Of a stretch of DNA of 64,000 nucleotides, positions 60,237 through 64,000 are shown piece after piece (position 1 is the stretch's first letter; the number at the start of each line of letters is the position of its first letter). The stretch lies in the NCBI RefSeq assembly GCF_000027145.1, contig NC_013891.1, positions 2,418,001-2,482,000 of the forward strand, given 5' to 3'. The position numbers and the translations under genes are program-made. The notes beneath the pieces were generated by a model, which saw only the letters and a program-made list of their open reading frames with translations, ran no database searches and was not told the DNA's origin. Source of the DNA: Listeria seeligeri serovar 1/2b str. SLCC3954. Its GTDB lineage: Bacteria; Bacillota; Bacilli; Lactobacillales; Listeriaceae.

Positions 60237-61121
60237 TTATACTTTCAAGAATCTGCGGATAGAGATTACGCTACCCCAAATCCCGATTAGTACGCCGATT
60301 GCAATAATCAAGCCACTAATTTGATAGGCGAAAGGTGTTGGTGGTAAAAGTGAAAGTGAGCTAGTCACTAACTTAGGATTTATCAGATTGTACACATTAA
60401 CATAGCCTATAAATGTTAACACAACCGGAACAATCGAACCAATTAATCCCAGCCAAGCTCCTTCTAAAACGAAAGGCCAGCGTATGAACCAGTTGGTCGC
60501 TCCTACCAATTTCATAATTTCTATTTCTCTTCTACGTGAGAAAATCGCAATCTTAATGGTGTTTGATATTAAGAACATTGCTGTTAATAATAACCCAATA
60601 CTTAGTACAATACCAGCATATCGTCCCCATTTCAAGGTATCAAACAACTTATCAACTGTTTTCTCACCATATTCTACATTATCTACATACTGTAATTTTT
60701 CGATTTTCTGAGCAATTGCTTTCGTTTGGGTTGGCTCTTTTGCCTCCACAACGAAAACGTCGTATAGTGGATTATCTTGTTTAAACAATTCGAAGTTTTT
60801 GCCGTATGCACCAACTAATTTCTTCAACTCTTCATCCTTGGAAGAAAAAGTGACGCTATCAACTCCATCAATCTTCTCAATGTTTTTCTCAAGTTCTTGC
60901 TGCTGTTTCTCGTCTGCGCTTAGAGAAATATGTACGTTAATTTGTACATTGTTTTCTACATCAGTTGCAAGTTTGTTCATGTTAATCAATATTGCAAAAA
61001 ACACGCTGACTAAGATAAGTGTAACTGTTACTGCACTTGCTGCTGCAAAGGTCATCCAACCATTCCGGTAAAGGCTTTTAAAACTTTCTCTTATATGTCT
61101 TCCTACAGTCCTAAATTTCAT
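60237..61121 (-). CDS. ftsX: FtsX cell-division ABC-type permease
   Basis: A 294-residue membrane protein with four helices (about 22-45, 170-195, 220-245, 265-288) and a large extracellular loop (about 48-165) that contacts hydrolases. The start is MKFRTVGRHI, GGAG nine bases upstream, overlapping the ftsE end by 11 bases; a longer frame of 16 codons lies inside ftsE. Partner of FtsE in activating septal or side-wall hydrolases. Confidence 0.95.
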   Translation of the reverse strand: MKFRTVGRHIRESFKSLYRNGWMTFAAASAVTVTLILVSVFFAILINMNKLATDVENNVQINVHISLSADEKQQQELEKNIEKIDGVDSVTFSSKDEELKKLVGAYGKNFELFKQDNPLYDVFVVEAKEPTQTKAIAQKIEKLQYVDNVEYGEKTVDKLFDTLKWGRYAGIVLSIGLLLTAMFLISNTIKIAIFSRRREIEIMKLVGATNWFIRWPFVLEGAWLGLIGSIVPVVLTFIGYVNVYNLINPKLVTSSLSLLPPTPFAYQISGLIIAIGVLIGIWGSVISIRRFLKV

Positions 61122-61797
61122 AACCATATTCTCCTTGCTGCTCATCACGAACGATTCGACCATTTTCAATAGCTATTACCCGATGCTTCAAAGTGTTTAC
61201 AATTTCTTTATTATGGGTAGCCATTACTATAGTGGTTCCGCGATTGCTTATTTCCTCAAGGATATTCATGATTTCCCATGAAGTATCAGGATCCAAGTTA
61301 CCGGTTGGCTCATCTGCTATTAATACTTTAGGCATATTTGCAATGGAGCGGGCAATGGATATCCGCTGTTGCTCACCACCGGAAAGTTCATCCGGCAACA
61401 TTCTTACTTTATGCTTAAGGTTGACTAAATCAAGCACTTCCATAACACGTTCTTTAATTACGGACGGCTCTGTTTCAACCACTTCCATCGCATAAGCAAT
61501 GTTTTCATAAACTGTTTTGCTTTGGAGCAATTTGTAATCTTGGAAAACCACACCTACGTTACGACGCAAATATGGAATTTCGCGATTTTTCATATTGACC
61601 AAATCAAATTTGTCTACGATGATTTTGCCTTTTGTCGCTCGTTCTTCTCTGTAAATCATTTTAATAAAAGTTGATTTACCAGCACCACTTGGCCCTACAA
61701 CATAAACAAATTCCCCTTCGCCAATGTTAATATTTAATCCATTAGCAGCAGTTATGCCATTGGGGTATTTCTTATACACATCTTCCATTAATATCAT
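61111..61797 (-). CDS. ftsE: FtsE cell-division ABC ATPase
   Basis: A 228-residue ABC ATPase. Walker A GPSGAGKS (about 34-41), signature LSGGEQQRISIARSI, Walker B VLIADEPTGNLDP. It pairs with FtsX to transmit ATP hydrolysis to the cell-wall hydrolases. First gene of ftsE-ftsX, with spl following. Confidence 0.97.
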   Translation of the reverse strand: MILMEDVYKKYPNGITAANGLNINIGEGEFVYVVGPSGAGKSTFIKMIYREERATKGKIIVDKFDLVNMKNREIPYLRRNVGVVFQDYKLLQSKTVYENIAYAMEVVETEPSVIKERVMEVLDLVNLKHKVRMLPDELSGGEQQRISIARSIANMPKVLIADEPTGNLDPDTSWEIMNILEEISNRGTTIVMATHNKEIVNTLKHRVIAIENGRIVRDEQQGEYGYEI

Positions 61798-61905
61798 TTT
61801 ATCACCTTACTATGCCTTTCTACTGAGTTACATTTTAGGTAATGCATGTTAACCATGAAGATGTACTGTTTATGGGCACAAAACTAAACTCACAACATAA
61901 GCTTA

Positions 61906-61914
61906 ATTATACCA
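61906..61914 (-). promoter_or_regulatory. Extended -10 promoter of ftsE
   Basis: TGG-TATAAT, an extended -10 with consensus hexamer and no good -35. It gives a leader of about 100 bases. Confidence 0.6.
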
Positions 61915-62046
61915 TGACAGTTTTTCATCTATAGGTTAATTACATTACATTTATATTTCAGGTATGACAATATCTCCATTATTGTAATAGGAATTTCGCT
62001 TCTAACCGCGATTTCCATTTTTTTAGTTGAATTTAGTATTGACACA

Positions 62047-62192
62047 AAATAAAAAAGCACCGTCATCGGTCTTTTCCACTGCTAACATTGTAACTTGTTT
62101 TTACCCTAATTAACATTACAGGTAGATTAAAAAACATTACAGTTATCGCTATCGGAATAGACCAATTGTACTAAAACAGCTTGAAGCCAACT
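62047..62192 (-). ncRNA. Candidate small RNA between yitT and ftsE
   Basis: A promoter-like pair at 62199-62227 would start a minus-strand transcript near 62192, and a hairpin AAAAGACCG-ATGA-CGGTGCTTTT followed by TTATTTTG (62047-62075) could end it, giving about 145 bases. It contains two copies of CTGTAATGTT, 21 bases apart. No protein frame with a ribosome site is seen in it. I do not recognise it as a named Listeria RNA. Confidence 0.35.
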
Positions 62193-62198
62193 AATACA

Positions 62199-62227
62199 AC
62201 TAAAACAGCTTGTCATCAAATTGTCAA
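62199..62227 (-). promoter_or_regulatory. Promoter of the candidate small RNA
   Basis: Consensus TTGACA, 17 bases, TTTAGT. The -10 lies in one copy of the 14-base direct repeat CAAGCTGTTTTAGT, whose other copy (62170-62183) begins just after the predicted start. Confidence 0.4.
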
Positions 62228-62235
62228 AAACAACT

Positions 62236-62285
62236 AAAAAAAGTACTACACCCAGACAAAATAGTCTAAATGTAGTACTTTTTTA
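62236..62285 (-). terminator. Terminator of yitT
   Basis: AAAAAAGTACTACA pairs with TGTAGTACTTTTTTT, overlapping the yitT stop codon, with T-run on the minus strand. Confidence 0.88.
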
Positions 62286-63146
62286 TGACGAAAAGCCTTC
62301 TCCCATAACCTCGCTGGCACTCATGACTACAACAAAGGCGTCCGGATCAATCTCTTTAATGACCTCTTTTAATCGAGAAAATTCACTTTGAGCAATAACG
62401 CATAATAAAATTTGCTTTTCATCTTCGGTATATCCACCTTTAGCTGAAAGACGTGTAATTCCACGATCGATTTTGAAAAGAATGGCTTGTCTAATTGCTT
62501 CTTGGTTTTCAGAAATAATAAAAACTGTTTTTGATTGATTGAGACCCACTTGCACTAAATCAATCGTCTTACTTGTCGCAAAAAGACCAATAAGCGCATA
62601 AAGTCCAGATTCAATATCAAAAACAAACATCGCCGAAATTACAACAAAACCATCAATTAAAGCTACACAAATTCCAAGCGTTAGATGCGAATACTTATGC
62701 AAAATTTGGGCTGCGACATCCGTTCCACCGGTCGATGCTTTTCCACGAAACACTATGCCAAGTCCCATCCCAACTAGTACACCGCCAAATAAAGCTGCGA
62801 CTAGTGGTTCGTACGTCCATGGCTCTAAACCTTGCGTTAAATAAACAAAGAGTGGAAGTAACATCGTGCCAACAAATGTTTTCAAGCCAAATTGATATCC
62901 TAAAAAGAATAACCCAGCAAGAAATAATGGAATATTAAAAGCCCACTGGATAAAGGCTGGATTCCAACCTGTTAAGTAGTTGATAATAGTACTGATCCCA
63001 CTCACACCGCCAGAAGCAACATGGTTGGGTAATAATAACACATTAAAGGCTAGCGCAATTAAAGCTGCACCGATAACAACATATAAATACTCAATTAACT
63101 TTGCAACTGTTGGGGATAAAGGTTGTTTTCTTCGTTTGTTCGCCAT
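62283..63146 (-). CDS. YitT-family membrane protein
   Basis: A 287-residue protein with five or six membrane helices (20-200; GVSGISTIINYLTGW and FRGKASTGGTDVAAQILHKY are family signatures) and a C-terminal cytoplasmic DUF2179 domain (about 215-285, IDRGITRLSAKGGYT...CVIAQSEFSRLKEVI). Function is not established for the family. It lies three bases after prfB and ends in its own terminator. Confidence 0.92.
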   Translation of the reverse strand: MANKRRKQPLSPTVAKLIEYLYVVIGAALIALAFNVLLLPNHVASGGVSGISTIINYLTGWNPAFIQWAFNIPLFLAGLFFLGYQFGLKTFVGTMLLPLFVYLTQGLEPWTYEPLVAALFGGVLVGMGLGIVFRGKASTGGTDVAAQILHKYSHLTLGICVALIDGFVVISAMFVFDIESGLYALIGLFATSKTIDLVQVGLNQSKTVFIISENQEAIRQAILFKIDRGITRLSAKGGYTEDEKQILLCVIAQSEFSRLKEVIKEIDPDAFVVVMSASEVMGEGFSS

Positions 63147-63149
63147 ATT

Positions 63150-64000
63150 TTATCCAATCCTAGAACGTAAATATGCATTAATAAAGTCGTCTAAATCGCC
63201 GTCCATTACTGCTTGTATATTACCAGTTTCATAATTGGTACGGTGATCTTTCACCATGGAGTATGGATGGAAAACATATGAACGAATTTGGCTTCCCCAA
63301 CCAATTTCTTTTTGTTCTCCGCGAATTTCTGCTAATTCACGTTCTTTTTCTTCTTGTTCTTTTTGGTATAGCTTTGTTTTCAGCATTTTCATTGCTTGAT
63401 CACGGTTTTTGAGTTGTGAACGTTCTGATTGACAAGTTACAACAATACCAGATGGAATATGAGTCATTCGAACAGCTGAGTCAGTTGTATTGATATGTTG
63501 ACCACCTGCTCCTGTTGCCCGGTAGGTATCAATTTTCAAGTCTTCTGTACGTACTTCGATTTCGATATCATCATCTAGTTCTGGCATTACATCAACTGAA
63601 ACAAATGACGTGTGGCGACGACCTGATGAGTCAAATGGTGAAATACGGACTAAGCGATGAACACCTTTTTCTGCTTTTAAGTAACCATATGCATTATGTC
63701 CTTTAATCAGTAGTGTTACGCTTTTAATTCCAGCTTCATCTCCCGCTTGATAATCAAGCATTTCTACTTTAAAACCTTTTTTCTCTGACCAACGTTGATA
63801 CATGCGAAGTAACATCGAACCCCAGTCTTGAGATTCCGTTCCACCAGCACCTGGATGCAATTCCAGAATCGCATTATTTTTATCGTATGGATCACTTAAC
63901 ATTAATTTTAATTCAAATGCATTAATAGTCGCCATATAAGCAGTAATATCTTTTTCTAATTCCTCTTGTAAATCTTCATCAGCCTCTTCTTTCAATAATT
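63150..64000 (-). CDS. prfB: Peptide chain release factor 2, C-terminal part
   Basis: About 283 residues of RF2 are in the window; the 5' end is past the right edge. The stop-codon recognition motif SPF ([14 protein letters not shown]) identifies RF2 (UGA/UAA), and the catalytic GGQ motif is intact ([15 protein letters not shown]). In most bacteria prfB has a programmed +1 frameshift near codon 25, which would lie outside this sequence. Upstream of the yitT gene on the same strand. Confidence 0.96.
   Translation of the reverse strand, partial: LLKEEADEDLQEELEKDITAYMATINAFELKLMLSDPYDKNNAILELHPGAGGTESQDWGSMLLRMYQRWSEKKGFKVEMLDYQAGDEAGIKSVTLLIKGHNAYGYLKAEKGVHRLVRISPFDSSGRRHTSFVSVDVMPELDDDIEIEVRTEDLKIDTYRATGAGGQHINTTDSAVRMTHIPSGIVVTCQSERSQLKNRDQAMKMLKTKLYQKEQEEKERELAEIRGEQKEIGWGSQIRSYVFHPYSMVKDHRTNYETGNIQAVMDGDLDDFINAYLRSRIG

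Larger units (their letters stand above)
61798..62282. other. yitT-ftsE intergenic region, 485 bases
   Basis: It holds the ftsE promoter, a terminator-like hairpin, a possible small RNA, two pairs of short direct repeats and the yitT terminator. A 21-codon frame at 62023-62088 (MLAVEKTDDGAFLFC..., minus strand) has no clear ribosome site and may be a remnant. Confidence 0.5.

Noticed and set aside
62170..62212. Direct repeat resembling a CRISPR unit
   Set aside because: Only two 14-base copies, no further units, no cas genes; it fits a promoter-associated repeat better.
63150..64000. prfB programmed frameshift
   Set aside because: The expected site near codon 25 lies beyond the right edge, so nothing can be said.

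Overview
The window is a low-GC Firmicute chromosome segment that I assign to Listeria (L. monocytogenes or a close relative). The assignment rests on gene order: secG-esterase-glycolytic operon-rpoN-clpP-internalin-like LRR-namA-whiA-yvcK-rapZ-trxB-hprK-lgt-uvrBA-pst-phoPR-cls-spl-ftsXE-prfB. The protein sequences agree: P45/Spl hydrolase, an internalin-type N-terminal cap, and CggR, CtsR, LexA and PhoP sites of the Gram-positive type. Most genes lie on the minus strand. The exceptions are a DUF898-like gene, clpP and three LRR genes.

Layout. 1-2.1 kb: the start of secG, two alpha/beta hydrolases and a 55-residue protein with a SigB-type promoter. 2.1-9.6 kb: the cggR-gap-pgk-tpiA-gpmI-eno glycolytic operon with a clear CggR operator. 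9.7-15.5 kb: sigma-54, an M19 dipeptidase, and an MMPL exporter with its TetR regulator and a perfect palindromic operator. 15.8-18.8 kb: a small membrane protein, tRNA-Arg(CCG), clpP under a CtsR box, and an amino-acid permease. 19-22.4 kb: three tandem secreted LRR proteins with a mosaic sequence pattern, the most accessory-looking part of the window. 22.5-36 kb: namA, whiA-yvcK-rapZ, pgcA-galM-galE (UDP-sugar supply), trxB, a TPR protein, and hprK-lgt-ppaX-yvoF. 36-39.4 kb: a PspC/DUF4097/holin-like envelope-stress cluster. 39.5-46.4 kb: SOS-controlled uvrBA, csbA, an HD protein, a membrane protein and an ArsR repressor. 46.6-54.6 kb: the phosphate module pstSCAB1B2-phoU with phoPR. 54.7-64 kb: MinJ-like protein, cardiolipin synthase, two coiled-coil peptidoglycan hydrolases, ftsEX, a YitT protein and the 3' part of prfB.

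The genes are mainly core metabolism, stress response and envelope biology. Glycolysis is controlled by CggR. HprK and PpaX act on HPr for catabolite control. The PhoPR-Pst system handles phosphate. FtsEX sits next to a likely target hydrolase. I found no CRISPR array, insertion sequence, prophage or rRNA. Nothing here is convincingly a new system. The best leads are the mosaic LRR triplet, an esterase whose nucleophile serine is an alanine, and a possible small RNA between yitT and ftsE. All homology calls are from reading and memory; no searches were run.
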